The position numbers and the translations under genes were made by a program. A stretch of DNA of 64,000 nt. It comes from an uncultured bacterium (GTDB taxonomy: Bacteria > Sysuimicrobiota > Sysuimicrobiia > Sysuimicrobiales > Sysuimicrobiaceae). Below, one piece after another: positions 50,346-60,792 of the stretch (position 1 is the stretch's first letter; each line of letters begins with the position of its first letter). The notes under the pieces are model-generated. The model was not told the origin of the DNA. It was given only the letters and a program-made list of their open reading frames with translations, and searched no databases. The stretch spans positions 16,804 to 80,803 of the forward strand of contig CALIMJ010000021.1 of assembly GCA_938028835.1 (NCBI GenBank), written 5' to 3'.

Positions 50346-51599
50346 GTGTTGTTGACGGCCTCGGTAGCTCCCCACTTCGGGCCCACCGTCCGGCGGCACA
50401 TGCGCCTGCTGGCCGCATCGCAGGCGCTGTCCACCGCCACCTTCCAGCTGGTCCCGGCCCTGGGCGGGGTGATGTTCCTCCACCTGACGGGCGACATGGC
50501 GCTCACGGGCCTGGCGTTGAGCCTGAGCGGTCTGGGCCAGCTCCTCACCGCCTACCCTGGAGGCCGGCTGATGGACCGGCTCGGCCGCGGGCCCGTGTTC
50601 GCCGCCAGCGCGGCGCTGGCGGCGGTGGCAGCCGCCCTGGTGGCGTGGACCTTCCGCCTGCACCTCACCTGGGGCGTGGCCGCGGCCATCCTGCTCCTCA
50701 GCGCGGTGGCGGCTCCCCTGAGGCAGCTGTCCGTGGCCGCCGCGGACATGCACCCTCCGGAACAGCGGGGCCGCGCGGTGGGGCTCCTGTTCTTCGCCAG
50801 CGCCCTGGGAGCCTTGATCTCCCCGTTGGTGTCGTCGGTGAGCGCCCGACTGTCCGGCGGAGACGTGGCGGCCATCTCGTGGACGTGGCTGGTGGCAGCG
50901 TTGCTGCAGCTGGCCATCGTGCCGCTGATGCGGGCGCTGCGGCCGGACCCCATGGAGCTGGGAAGGGTCGTGCGGGCGGCCGCGGACACGGGCCCGGGGA
51001 AGGCCGACCACGCGGGCGCCTCGCTGCTTCCCGCGGCGGTGGCCACGTACGCGGCGAACTGGGGTGTGATGACCCTGTCCATGGCGGTGGCACCCGTGGC
51101 CATGCGGGCACACGGCCACGCGGTGTCGGACATCGTCTGGGCCATCGCCGTGCACAGCATCGGGATGTTCGCGTTCTCCGTCCCCCTGGGCGCGGTGGCG
51201 GACCGGGTGGGGCGCCTTCCGGTGATGTTCGGGTCGCTGCTGGCCTCGGGGCTATCCGCGTACGGTTCCGTGGCCTTCCCGGCCTTCTGGAGCGCCACCG
51301 CCTTCCTGTTCCTGGTCGGGGTGGGCTGGTCCGCGGGGGTGGTGGCGTCCACCGCGCTGGTCTCGGACCTGTCCTCGGTGGCGGAGCGAGGCCGGAGGTT
51401 CGGCGTGGCGGAGTTCGTGGCCCGGGGTGCGGTGCTGGGCTACCCGGTGCTGGGCAGCGTGCTGGCCGGCCGTCTGGGACTGGTGGGCGTGGCGGCGGTG
51501 CTTCTGGCCAGCGTGGCGGTACCCGCCTGGCTGATCCTGCGGGGCGCGGCGAGAGCACGCCACGCGTGGAGTCCTGCGGCGGCGGAGCCGGGGTTGTAG
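50346..51599 (+). CDS. MFS transporter
   Basis: A 417-residue transporter with twelve predicted helices. The loop between helices 2 and 3 reads GRLMDRLGRGPVF, the MFS signature, and a second copy of it (GAVADRVGRLPVMF) is seen in the second half. Drug or metabolite export is usual for this branch; the substrate is unknown. GTG 50346 is adopted; TAGACT just upstream could make TTG 50352 a leaderless start instead. It is divergent from the deacetylase. Confidence 0.88.
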   Translation: MLLTASVAPHFGPTVRRHMRLLAASQALSTATFQLVPALGGVMFLHLTGDMALTGLALSLSGLGQLLTAYPGGRLMDRLGRGPVFAASAALAAVAAALVAWTFRLHLTWGVAAAILLLSAVAAPLRQLSVAAADMHPPEQRGRAVGLLFFASALGALISPLVSSVSARLSGGDVAAISWTWLVAALLQLAIVPLMRALRPDPMELGRVVRAAADTGPGKADHAGASLLPAAVATYAANWGVMTLSMAVAPVAMRAHGHAVSDIVWAIAVHSIGMFAFSVPLGAVADRVGRLPVMFGSLLASGLSAYGSVAFPAFWSATAFLFLVGVGWSAGVVASTALVSDLSSVAERGRRFGVAEFVARGAVLGYPVLGSVLAGRLGLVGVAAVLLASVAVPAWLILRGAARARHAWSPAAAEPGL

Positions 51600-51645
51600 G
51601 CCGGTGTGAGGTGGCGTTTGCGGCGGTGGTAAAATCCTGCCGGAC

Positions 51646-51721
51646 GCGCCCGTAGCTCAGTGGATAGAGCAGGGGACTCCTAAGCCTCTGGTCGGGGGTT
51701 CGATTCCCTCCGGGCGCGCCA
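51646..51721 (+). tRNA. tRNA-Arg (CCT)
   Basis: Cloverleaf with acceptor GCGCCCG/CGGGCGC, D-arm GCTC...GAGC, anticodon loop CTCCTAA (anticodon CCT, reading AGG), T-arm with TTCGATT, and an encoded CCA ending at 51721. The anticodon stem has a G-U pair and an A31-G39 mismatch next to the loop. A TAAAAT hexamer (51630-51635) 10 bases upstream may be the -10. Confidence 0.95.
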
Positions 51722-51769
51722 CTGTTGTCTCCCGCGACCGGTTGCCGTGCCGGGCTGCCCGGTGGCGCG

Positions 51770-51775
51770 TACAAT
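51770..51775 (+). promoter_or_regulatory. putative -10 element of the aconitase gene
   Basis: TACAAT lies 50 bases upstream of the aconitase TTG start and 49 bases after the tRNA-Arg gene. Five of six bases match TATAAT. A TTGCCG is upstream but at 22 bases spacing, too far for a standard -35. Confidence 0.35.
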
Positions 51776-51824
51776 AGACCGGGAACGCGCTCGGCGGTCC
51801 ACACTTGGCGTGAGGTGATGCCCC

Positions 51825-54578
<2,754 letters not shown>

Positions 54579-54594
54579 GAGCCCTCCAGAATGG

Positions 54595-54621
54595 GGCGGG
54601 GAGGGCACTGCCCTCCCCGCC
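54595..54621 (+). terminator. hairpin terminator after aconitase
   Basis: GGCGGGGAGGGC-ACT-GCCCTCCCCGCC is a perfect 12-base stem with a 3-base loop, 17 bases after the aconitase stop. No T-tract follows, so it is an atypical intrinsic terminator or a mRNA-stabilising hairpin. Confidence 0.65.
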
Positions 54622-54648
54622 GAACGACACGATGGGATCGCGGACCGG

Positions 54649-54872
54649 TCAGGGAGGCGCCAGCCCCTGCGCGCCCGGGCAGTACACCCGCAACCGGGCC
54701 CGCATGTACGGGTGGATGCCGCGGGTGTACTCGTACTCCCCTGGCCGGTTAACCTGGAGGGTAGACGGCTGCGCGGGCTTCAGGAGGTAGCTGTCAGGAG
54801 TACCGCCACCACGACTGCAGCCCCGAGAACCGCCGGGGTCCAAGGAGGGGGTGCGTGGGCGTCACCCTTCAC
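54649..54872 (-). pseudogene. broken membrane-anchored cupredoxin
   Basis: A GTG at 54872 overlaps the stop of the upstream cupredoxin gene and begins a short protein with a membrane helix (VLGAAVVVAVLLTATS) that stops at 54780. In another frame the sequence then reads YLLKPAQPSTLQVNRPGEYEY and TRGIHPYMRARLRVY, the C-terminal end of a cupredoxin. The Cys expected in YxCGIHPYM is Arg here, and most of the domain is missing. A frameshift plus deletion in a second cupredoxin best explains this. Confidence 0.6.
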
Positions 54873-55222
54873 TCCACCACCAGGGTCCCGGTCATACCTG
54901 CCTCCTTGTGCCCGGGCACGCTGCAGTAGATGGCGTAGCGCCCCTTCGCCTTGGGTGTGAAGGTCACCTCCGCGGTCTTGCCGGGCTGGATGGTGGCGGT
55001 CTTCACCCCGAGCTTGTCGAACACGATGTCGTGCTCGATGACCCCCTTGTTCTCCAGCACCAGTTTCACGGGCTGGCCGGCCTTCAGTTTCATCTCCTTG
55101 GGCTCGAAGGCGAACTCCTTGGCGATCACCTTTACCACCGTGGGCGCCGCCCCCGCCAGTCCTACGCCCACCGCTACGGCCACCGCCAGCACCGTCAGGG
55201 CCAGGCTCGTCCACGTCCTCAT
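54869..55222 (-). CDS. secreted cupredoxin (plastocyanin-like)
   Basis: A 117-residue blue-copper-type protein. The first 26 residues are a signal peptide. The likely copper ligands are His in GVIEHDIVF and Cys-His-Met in YCSVPGHKEAGM, giving the normal H-C-H-M set. It probably shuttles electrons or copper in the periplasm. The ATG follows GAGGAGG with an in-frame GTG three codons upstream as an alternative. The stop overlaps the start of a broken second cupredoxin. Confidence 0.9.
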   Translation of the reverse strand: MRTWTSLALTVLAVAVAVGVGLAGAAPTVVKVIAKEFAFEPKEMKLKAGQPVKLVLENKGVIEHDIVFDKLGVKTATIQPGKTAEVTFTPKAKGRYAIYCSVPGHKEAGMTGTLVVE

Positions 55223-55486
55223 CCCGCTCACCTCCTCCTGGTTTTCACAACCTTTCTCAGCCGTTCCGAGGTCCGTGAAAAGACAACCCGGCCGCCCACC
55301 CCTCCGTGAGCGCCGGGCTTTTCGGACCCGACGGGTCCGCTGACATCGTAACCGATCTGTGACTTCCGCGTGCCATCGGGCGGGCGACCGATTTTGGCGG
55401 TCCGATCCCCGCCGGACCGACCTCGGGACTGCGGCACCGTCTGTGCATGTATCGCCCGCGGGAAAGTCAGAGCGCGGGAGGTCGGG

Positions 55487-56200
55487 ATGCTCAGGATCCT
55501 GCGGGCCGCGGCTTCCGCAATGTCCGCGGAGCAGATGCGGGCGGAGCTGGTGGCCCACAACCTGGCCAACTCCGAAACCGACGGCTTCCACCGGCTCCTG
55601 GTGACGGTGCGGCCGGGTGAGACCCAGAGGGTGTTCCGGCGGGACAACCCCGCACCGCTGGGCTCGCTGGCCTCAGGTCCGGGCCCGGCCCAGGCTGCAG
55701 TGGACGTGCGCTCCGGAGCCCTAGTCCCCACCGGAGACCCCCGCGACCTGGCGGTGGAGGGCCGCGGGTTCGTGCTCCTGGAGGGAGGGCGGCTGGCCAG
55801 TTCCGGCCGGCTCGAGGTGGACGCCGAGGGCTACCTGACCCTCCGGGGAGCACGGGTGCAGGGCGCCGCCGGCCCCGTCCGGGTGGGCGGGCAACAGTTC
55901 CGGGTACGTCCGGACGGCGCCGTGGAAGTCGCAGGACAGGTAGCGGGCCGGCTCCGGGTGGTGGACGTCCCGCCGCAGGTGGTGTCCGTGGTGGGGCCGG
56001 GCGTTTACGCGGCGCCCGCGGGGCAGCTGAGAGACGGGGGAGCAGGAGTACGAGCGGGCTTCCGGCAGCAGGGCGCGGTGAACCCCGTGGAGGAGCTGGT
56101 GCAGCTCGTGGCGGGGCTGCGGGCGTACGAGGCCGCGGCCCGCTGCGTGCAGGTGGCGGACGAGACGGCGGCGCGCCTGGCAGAGGTCGCGCGCCTGTAG
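55487..56200 (+). CDS. flgF: flagellar basal-body rod protein, FlgF-like
   Basis: A 237-residue rod protein. The N-terminal heptad segment has LVAHNLANSETDGFHR (family consensus NLANxxTxGFK), and the C-terminal segment ends VNPVEELVQLVAGLRAYEAAARCVQVADE, the second conserved rod helix. The middle is shorter than in FlgG. It is the first of a run of flagellar genes and lies before flgG, the usual place for flgF. ATG 55487 follows GGGAGGT. Confidence 0.88.
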   Translation: MLRILRAAASAMSAEQMRAELVAHNLANSETDGFHRLLVTVRPGETQRVFRRDNPAPLGSLASGPGPAQAAVDVRSGALVPTGDPRDLAVEGRGFVLLEGGRLASSGRLEVDAEGYLTLRGARVQGAAGPVRVGGQQFRVRPDGAVEVAGQVAGRLRVVDVPPQVVSVVGPGVYAAPAGQLRDGGAGVRAGFRQQGAVNPVEELVQLVAGLRAYEAAARCVQVADETAARLAEVARL

Positions 56201-56212
56201 GGAGGTGCGCAC

Positions 56213-57001
56213 GTGATTCGGGCCCTTTGGACCGCAGCCACCGGGATGGTGGCCAAGCAGACGGAGATCGACGTCATCGCCCACAACCTGGCCAACGTGA
56301 ACACCACCGGATTCAAGAAGGCCCGGGCGGAGTTCCAGGACCTGATGTCCCTGGGCTTCCGCGCCGCGGGCGCCCCCGCGGACAACACGGGCGTGGTGCC
56401 TACCTCGGGCCAGGTGGGGCTGGGGACCCGCGTGGCGGCCGTGCAGCGGCTGTTCAGCCAGGGCGACTTCCAGTACACGGGGAACCCCCTGGACTTGGCC
56501 ATCGAGGGTGACGGCTTCTTCCAGGTGCGGCTCCCGGACGGGACCGTGGCGTACACCCGGGACGGCACCTTCAAGCTGGACGCCGAAGGTCGGCTGGTAA
56601 CCAGCGACGGGCTCCTCCTGGAGCCGAACATCACCATCCCGCCGGGCGCTTCGAAGATCACCGTCAGCGCCAACGGCATCGTGTCCGCGGTCCTGCCCGG
56701 GGAGTCCGCGCCCACGGAGCTGGGCCGCATCGAGCTGGCCCGGTTCAGCAACCCCGCAGGGCTGGAGGCCATCGGCCGCAACCTGTTTGTCCCCACTCCC
56801 GCTTCCGGCGAGCCGGTCACCGGGCAGCCGGGCTCAGAGGGGATGGGGACTTTGGCCCAGGGCTTCCTGGAGTCCTCCAACGTGCAGGTGGTGGAGGAGA
56901 TGGTGCGCATGATCGCGGCCCAGCGGGCCTACGAGGCGGTGAGCAAGGTGGTGAGCACCGCGGACGAGATGATGGCGCAGGCCAACAACATGCGGAGGTA
57001 G
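56213..57001 (+). CDS. flgG: flagellar distal rod protein
   Basis: FlgG forms the distal rod of the flagellum. The 262-residue protein begins IRALWTAATGMVAKQTEIDVIAHNLANVNTTGFKKAR, has GDFQYTGNPLDLAIEGDGFFQV, TRDGTFKLDAEGRLV, and ends with SNVQVVEEMVRMIAAQRAYEAVSKVV. All are standard. The length is typical. The GTG start follows GGGAGGTG by normal spacing; the flgA start is two bases after its stop. Confidence 0.97.
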   Translation: MIRALWTAATGMVAKQTEIDVIAHNLANVNTTGFKKARAEFQDLMSLGFRAAGAPADNTGVVPTSGQVGLGTRVAAVQRLFSQGDFQYTGNPLDLAIEGDGFFQVRLPDGTVAYTRDGTFKLDAEGRLVTSDGLLLEPNITIPPGASKITVSANGIVSAVLPGESAPTELGRIELARFSNPAGLEAIGRNLFVPTPASGEPVTGQPGSEGMGTLAQGFLESSNVQVVEEMVRMIAAQRAYEAVSKVVSTADEMMAQANNMRR

Positions 57002-57003
57002 CC

Positions 57004-57510
57004 GTGCGAGCCCTGCTGATGCTCCTGGCGGTGGCGGTCCTCGCGGCAACCGCGTCCGCGGGGGACGTGGTGGTCCGGCTGCGGCCCGCGGCGCGGGTGG
57101 AGGCCGCGGAGGTAACCCTCGGGCAGGTGGCCTCGGTCTCCGGCCCGGACCGCGCGGTGCGCGCCCTTCAGGCGGTGGTGGTGGCCGAGGGCCTCAAGCC
57201 GGGCGGGGTGGTGCGGATCACCGCGGAAGGCGTCCGGGCGGCGCTGCGGGAGGCCGGGTTCGACCCGAAGGCGGTGACCGTCACCGGGGCGCGGGAAGTC
57301 GTGGTGCGCCGAGACGAGGGCAGCGCCGTGGTCCGGCGAGGGGCCTCGGTGCGGGTGGTGGCCGCTGTGGGCGCGGTGCGGGTGAGCGCGGGCGGCGTAG
57401 CGCTGGAGGCCGGCGACACGGGCGACGTGGTGCGGGTCCGTGTGCTGGCGACCCGGAAGGAGGTGCTGGCCCGGGTAGTGCAGCCCGGGCTGGCGGCGGT
57501 GGTCTTCTGA
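57004..57510 (+). CDS. flgA: flagellar P-ring assembly chaperone
   Basis: FlgA helps build the periplasmic P ring. The 168-residue protein has a signal peptide (to about 19) followed by an SAF-type domain, with VRRGASVRVVA, AGGVALEAGDTGDVVRVR and RVVQPGLAAVVF. The GTG start lies two bases after flgG. It is shorter than Escherichia coli FlgA; the N-terminal half is reduced. Confidence 0.9.
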   Translation: MRALLMLLAVAVLAATASAGDVVVRLRPAARVEAAEVTLGQVASVSGPDRAVRALQAVVVAEGLKPGGVVRITAEGVRAALREAGFDPKAVTVTGAREVVVRRDEGSAVVRRGASVRVVAAVGAVRVSAGGVALEAGDTGDVVRVRVLATRKEVLARVVQPGLAAVVF

Positions 57511-57523
57511 CGGAGGCCGGCCC

Positions 57524-58120
57524 GTGAGGAGGTGGCTGGCGGGTCTGGCGGTGGCGATCCTGGTGGCCTCGCCCGGGGCAGCCCAGTCCCTGTGGCCGCA
57601 GGACGGCCGTTCCCTGTTCACGGACCACAAGGCTTCCACGGCGGGCGACCTGGTGACTGTGGTGGTCAACGAGACCCTCGCCGCGCAGACGCAGAGCCGG
57701 ACCAGCCAGGCGCGGTCGGTCCAGCTGGACCTGGGCGGCGGGAGCGGCTTTCTGAGCCTGCTGCCAGGCGGGGGGTTCGAGTCCGGGCAGGACGCCAGCT
57801 CCAGCCGGGCGGTGGGTAGCACCGTCGTGGTGCAGGCCCGGGTTACCCTGCGGGTCGCCGAGGTGCTCCCGAACGGCGTCCTGCGGCTGGAGGGGGATCG
57901 GACGCTGTTGCTGCGGGATGAACCGTACCGGCTGAGGGTGAGCGGCCTGGTGCGCCAGTTGGACGTGCAGGCGGACAACACCGTCAGCTCCGACCGGCTG
58001 GCGGACGTGCGCATCGTGCTGGAGGGACCGCGGCGCCCGTTCACGGGCAACAACCCCCTGCAGTGGGTGCTGGACGGCTTCGGCGCCCTGCTGCGGTTCC
58101 TGTTCTCGTGGCTGGAGTGA
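57524..58120 (+). CDS. flgH: flagellar L-ring protein
   Basis: FlgH forms the outer membrane L ring. The 198-residue protein has SLFTDHKASTAGDLVTVVVNE, AVVDVR-like beta repeats and the C-terminal DNTVSSDRLADVRI. The signal peptide ends GAAQS; no lipobox Cys is present, whereas enterobacterial FlgH is a lipoprotein. The GTG start lies 14 bases after flgA. L-ring genes indicate a diderm cell. Confidence 0.94.
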   Translation: MRRWLAGLAVAILVASPGAAQSLWPQDGRSLFTDHKASTAGDLVTVVVNETLAAQTQSRTSQARSVQLDLGGGSGFLSLLPGGGFESGQDASSSRAVGSTVVVQARVTLRVAEVLPNGVLRLEGDRTLLLRDEPYRLRVSGLVRQLDVQADNTVSSDRLADVRIVLEGPRRPFTGNNPLQWVLDGFGALLRFLFSWLE

Positions 58121-58132
58121 GGAGGTGGTGCG

Positions 58133-59242
58133 GTGGGGCCCCGGACGAGGTGGCTGGCGCTGGTAGTGGTGGCCGCGGTGGCCCTCCCCGTTGGCGCGCA
58201 AGTGCCGGAGGTGCGGGTGAAGGACATCGCGCGGGTCTCCGGCGTGCGCGCCAACCAGCTGTTCGGCTACGGGCTCGTGTTGGGGCTGGCGGGCACCGGG
58301 GACAGTTCCGGCGCGTTCTTCACCGTGCAGTCGGTGGCCAACATGCTGGCACGCCTCGGCGTCACGGTCCCCGCCAGCCGGCTGCGGGTGCGCAACGTGG
58401 CCGCAGTGATGGCCACCGCGGAGCTCGGCACCTTCGCCCGCGAGGGCGACCGCCTGGACGTCACCCTTTCCTCCCTGGGGGACGCGCGCAGCCTGGTAGG
58501 CGGCGTGCTCCTGCAGACGCCCCTGCAGGCTGCGGACGGGAAGGTGTACGCGGTGGCTCAGGGGCCCGTGGTGGTGGGGGGCGCGGGAGAGCAGGCCGGC
58601 GGCAGCAAGGCGCAGATCAACCACCTGACCGTGGGCCGGATCCCGGGCGGGGCCATTGTGGAGCGCAGCGTTCCTGCCCCTGCGGGCGAGACGTTCGTGG
58701 TGAGTCTGGTGCTGCTGCAGCCGGACTACTCCACCGCCACCCGCGTGGCCGAGGCGGTGAACCGTGCGCTGGGTGGCTCCCCGGCCACCGCGGTGGACGC
58801 CGGGCGGGTGGACGTGGCTGTGCCGCCCGACTACCCGGGGGGCCTCGCGGCGTTCGTGGCCCGCGTGGAAGCGGTCACCCTCCGCCCCGACGCACCCGCC
58901 CGCGTGGTGGTGAACGAGCGCACGGGCACCGTGGTGATCGGCGGGGCGGTGCGGATCTTGCCTGTGGTGATCGCCCACGGCAACCTGCGCATCGAGGTGC
59001 GCAGCGAGCCGCAGGTCTCCCAACCCCCTCCCTTTTCCCCGGGCCAGACCCAGGTGGTCCCTCGCACGCAGGTCACCGTCACACCGGAGCCCGGCGCTCT
59101 GGTCCCCATCCCCGGGACCAACTCGGTGCAGGACCTGGCACGGGCCCTGAACGCTCTCGGTGTGAGCCCGCGGGACCTGGTAGCGATCCTGCAGGCCCTC
59201 AAGGCCGCGGGCGCCCTGCAGGGCGAGCTGGTGGTGCAGTGA
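58133..59242 (+). CDS. flgI: flagellar P-ring protein
   Basis: FlgI makes the P ring in the peptidoglycan layer. The 369-residue protein has a signal peptide, VRVKDIARVSGVRANQLFGYGLVLGLAGTGD, NVAAVMATAELG, DVTLSSLGDARSLVGGVLLQTPL and the C-terminal SVQDLARALNALGVSPRDLVAILQALKAAGAL. The features are those of full-length FlgI. The GTG start follows GAGGTGG and the stop overlaps the GTG of flgJ (GTGA). Confidence 0.96.
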   Translation: MGPRTRWLALVVVAAVALPVGAQVPEVRVKDIARVSGVRANQLFGYGLVLGLAGTGDSSGAFFTVQSVANMLARLGVTVPASRLRVRNVAAVMATAELGTFAREGDRLDVTLSSLGDARSLVGGVLLQTPLQAADGKVYAVAQGPVVVGGAGEQAGGSKAQINHLTVGRIPGGAIVERSVPAPAGETFVVSLVLLQPDYSTATRVAEAVNRALGGSPATAVDAGRVDVAVPPDYPGGLAAFVARVEAVTLRPDAPARVVVNERTGTVVIGGAVRILPVVIAHGNLRIEVRSEPQVSQPPPFSPGQTQVVPRTQVTVTPEPGALVPIPGTNSVQDLARALNALGVSPRDLVAILQALKAAGALQGELVVQ

Positions 59243-59532
59243 CGGGCGTCCCGCGGGTACCGATGGGGGAGTCCGCAGGGCGTGCCGCCGACGTGCGGGA
59301 GGTCCTGCGGCTGCGAAGGGCTAGCCAGGAGTTCGAGTCGCTGCTGCTGGCCCAGATGCTGAAGTCCATGCGCCGGGCCACAGAGAGCTGGGGTACCGGA
59401 GAATCCTTCGCCGGCCGCACGGTGTGGCGGGAGCTGCTGGACGAGCAGCTGGCCCTGGCGGTGGCACGCGGTGGCGGCCTGGGGCTGGCGCGCTTCCTCG
59501 AACAGGCGCTGCTGGGGCGTCGGCCACGTTGA
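59239..59532 (+). CDS. flgJ: rod-binding protein, FlgJ N-terminal domain
   Basis: A 97-residue protein equal to the rod-binding half of FlgJ: FESLLLAQMLKSMRRAT, then FAGRTVWRELLDEQLALAVARGGGLGLAR. The muramidase half found in proteobacteria is absent, as in many other phyla. The GTG start overlaps the flgI stop. It would cap the growing rod. Confidence 0.9.
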   Translation: MTGVPRVPMGESAGRAADVREVLRLRRASQEFESLLLAQMLKSMRRATESWGTGESFAGRTVWRELLDEQLALAVARGGGLGLARFLEQALLGRRPR

Positions 59533-59546
59533 AGGGGAGCACGCCC

Positions 59547-60011
59547 ATGGAGCCCGCGCGGGACAGACCCGGGAGGTCTTCTGGTGGCGGGGGCGGGGTC
59601 CGGGTGGTCAACTGCCCGCGGTGTGGCCGGCTGGCCACGGTGCTGGTCCGGGGCCAGTGTGCGCAGTGTCTGCGGGAGGAGCACGACCAGCTGCGGCGGG
59701 TGCAGGAGTTCCTTAGAGAGCACGGCGCCGCCAGCGCGGAGGAGATCGCCTCGCAGACGGGGGTACCTGTGGAGCGGGTGCTGCGGTGGCTGCGGGAGGG
59801 AAGGCTGGTGGTGGCCGTAGAGGCCGTCCGGTGCCGACGGTGCGGCCGGCCCGTGCGGCTGGGGGTGCTGTGTGCGGTGTGCCGGGTGCAGCTGGCGGTG
59901 GCGATCCGCCAGCTGGAAGAGGCGCTGCGCTCCCAGCCACAGCCGGTACCGCAGCCGAAGCGGAGGCGGGTCCGGAGGGAGCCGGTGCCCAGCCGGTTCG
60001 ACCTGTGGTAG
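59547..60011 (+). CDS. flagellar operon protein (YvyF/TIGR03826-like)
   Basis: A 154-residue protein with two zinc-ribbon pairs: an N-terminal CPRCGR...CAQC and a central CRRCGRP...CAVC. Between them is a helix-turn-helix-like stretch EEIASQTGVPVERVLRWLREGRLVV, and a Pro/Arg-rich tail follows. This layout matches the YvyF family, which lies next to flgM in Firmicutes; its role in flagellar regulation is not defined. The ATG follows GGGGAG. Confidence 0.8.
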   Translation: MEPARDRPGRSSGGGGGVRVVNCPRCGRLATVLVRGQCAQCLREEHDQLRRVQEFLREHGAASAEEIASQTGVPVERVLRWLREGRLVVAVEAVRCRRCGRPVRLGVLCAVCRVQLAVAIRQLEEALRSQPQPVPQPKRRRVRREPVPSRFDLW

Positions 60012-60077
60012 GAGGGCTCAAGTGAGGACCTCCAGGGCCGATAACGGGGACAAGAAACGACCCAGCAGGAGGGTGCC

Positions 60078-60341
60078 GTGAGGATCGACCCCCTGGGGCC
60101 GCCGGGTGTACCGCCGGACCGGCCCTCCGGTGCCTCCGCGCCGCGCGGTGTGCCCACGCCGCCCACGGAGGACCGTGTTGAACTTTCCAGCTCCGACCCG
60201 CACCGGAACCTGGACGAGCGCAAACTGCGGCTGGAGGCCTTGCGGGAGGCCGTCCTGCAGGGCCGGTACCACGTCACCGAGGACGCCCTGGCGCGGGCCA
60301 TCCTGCGGGCGGCGAGGGCAAGCCATGGCGGACGTGTTTGA
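60078..60341 (+). CDS. flgM: anti-sigma-28 factor
   Basis: FlgM binds the flagellar sigma factor until the hook is complete. The 87-residue protein has a Pro-rich N-terminus, DRVELSSSD and a conserved C-terminal helix region RKLRLEALREAVLQGRYHVTEDALARAI. Length and charge pattern fit. The GTG start follows AGGAGG. Its end overlaps flgN by 17 bases. It implies a sigma-28 regulon in this organism, consistent with the promoter-like site before fliC. Confidence 0.9.
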   Translation: MRIDPLGPPGVPPDRPSGASAPRGVPTPPTEDRVELSSSDPHRNLDERKLRLEALREAVLQGRYHVTEDALARAILRAARASHGGRV

Positions 60342-60783
60342 GAGCGTGGTGGGGCTGCTGCAGGAGGAGACCGAGGCCCACCGCCGGCTGCTGGACCTGG
60401 CCCGGGAGGAGCAGCGGGCGCTGGTGCGCGGTGACGTCCAAAACCTGCAGCGCCTGGTGGCCGAGCAGGAGCAGGTGGTGGGCCAGGTGCGCGGGCTGGA
60501 ACGGGCCCGCCTGCAACTGCTGGAGCTGGTGGCCGAGCGGCTGGGGAGATCCGTGCAGGAGCTGAGTCTGAGGGAGCTGGTGGCGGCCTGCCCGCCGGAC
60601 GTGGGCCGGCGCCTGGAGGCGCAGAGGAACGAGCTGACCGGCGTCCTGCGCGAGCTGGCGGACGTGAACAAGGCCAACGCCCTGCTGGTCCGGGCGCACC
60701 TGGACTACGTGCAGCACCTGGTGGGGGTCCTGACCCGGGATGCCGGCGGTCCCACCAGCCTCGTGGTGGACCGGTGGACGTGA
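60325..60783 (+). CDS. flgN: flagellar export chaperone FlgN
   Basis: A 152-residue, nearly all-helical chaperone of the FlgK and FlgL type (ESVVGLLQEETEAHRRLLDLAREEQRALVRGDVQNLQRL, shown by its heptads). The position between flgM and flgK supports the call. The C-terminal part contains a helical VGVLTR segment. The ATG at 60325 lies within the end of flgM, giving a 17-base overlap. Confidence 0.88.
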   Translation: MADVFESVVGLLQEETEAHRRLLDLAREEQRALVRGDVQNLQRLVAEQEQVVGQVRGLERARLQLLELVAERLGRSVQELSLRELVAACPPDVGRRLEAQRNELTGVLRELADVNKANALLVRAHLDYVQHLVGVLTRDAGGPTSLVVDRWT

Positions 60784-60792
60784 GGAGGGAGC

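Noticed and set aside
58063..59238. A 489-residue frame ending with FlgJ
   Set aside because: The first 392 residues lie over flgI in another frame and are low-complexity Gly/Arg/Ala; only the last 97 residues match a rod-binding domain.
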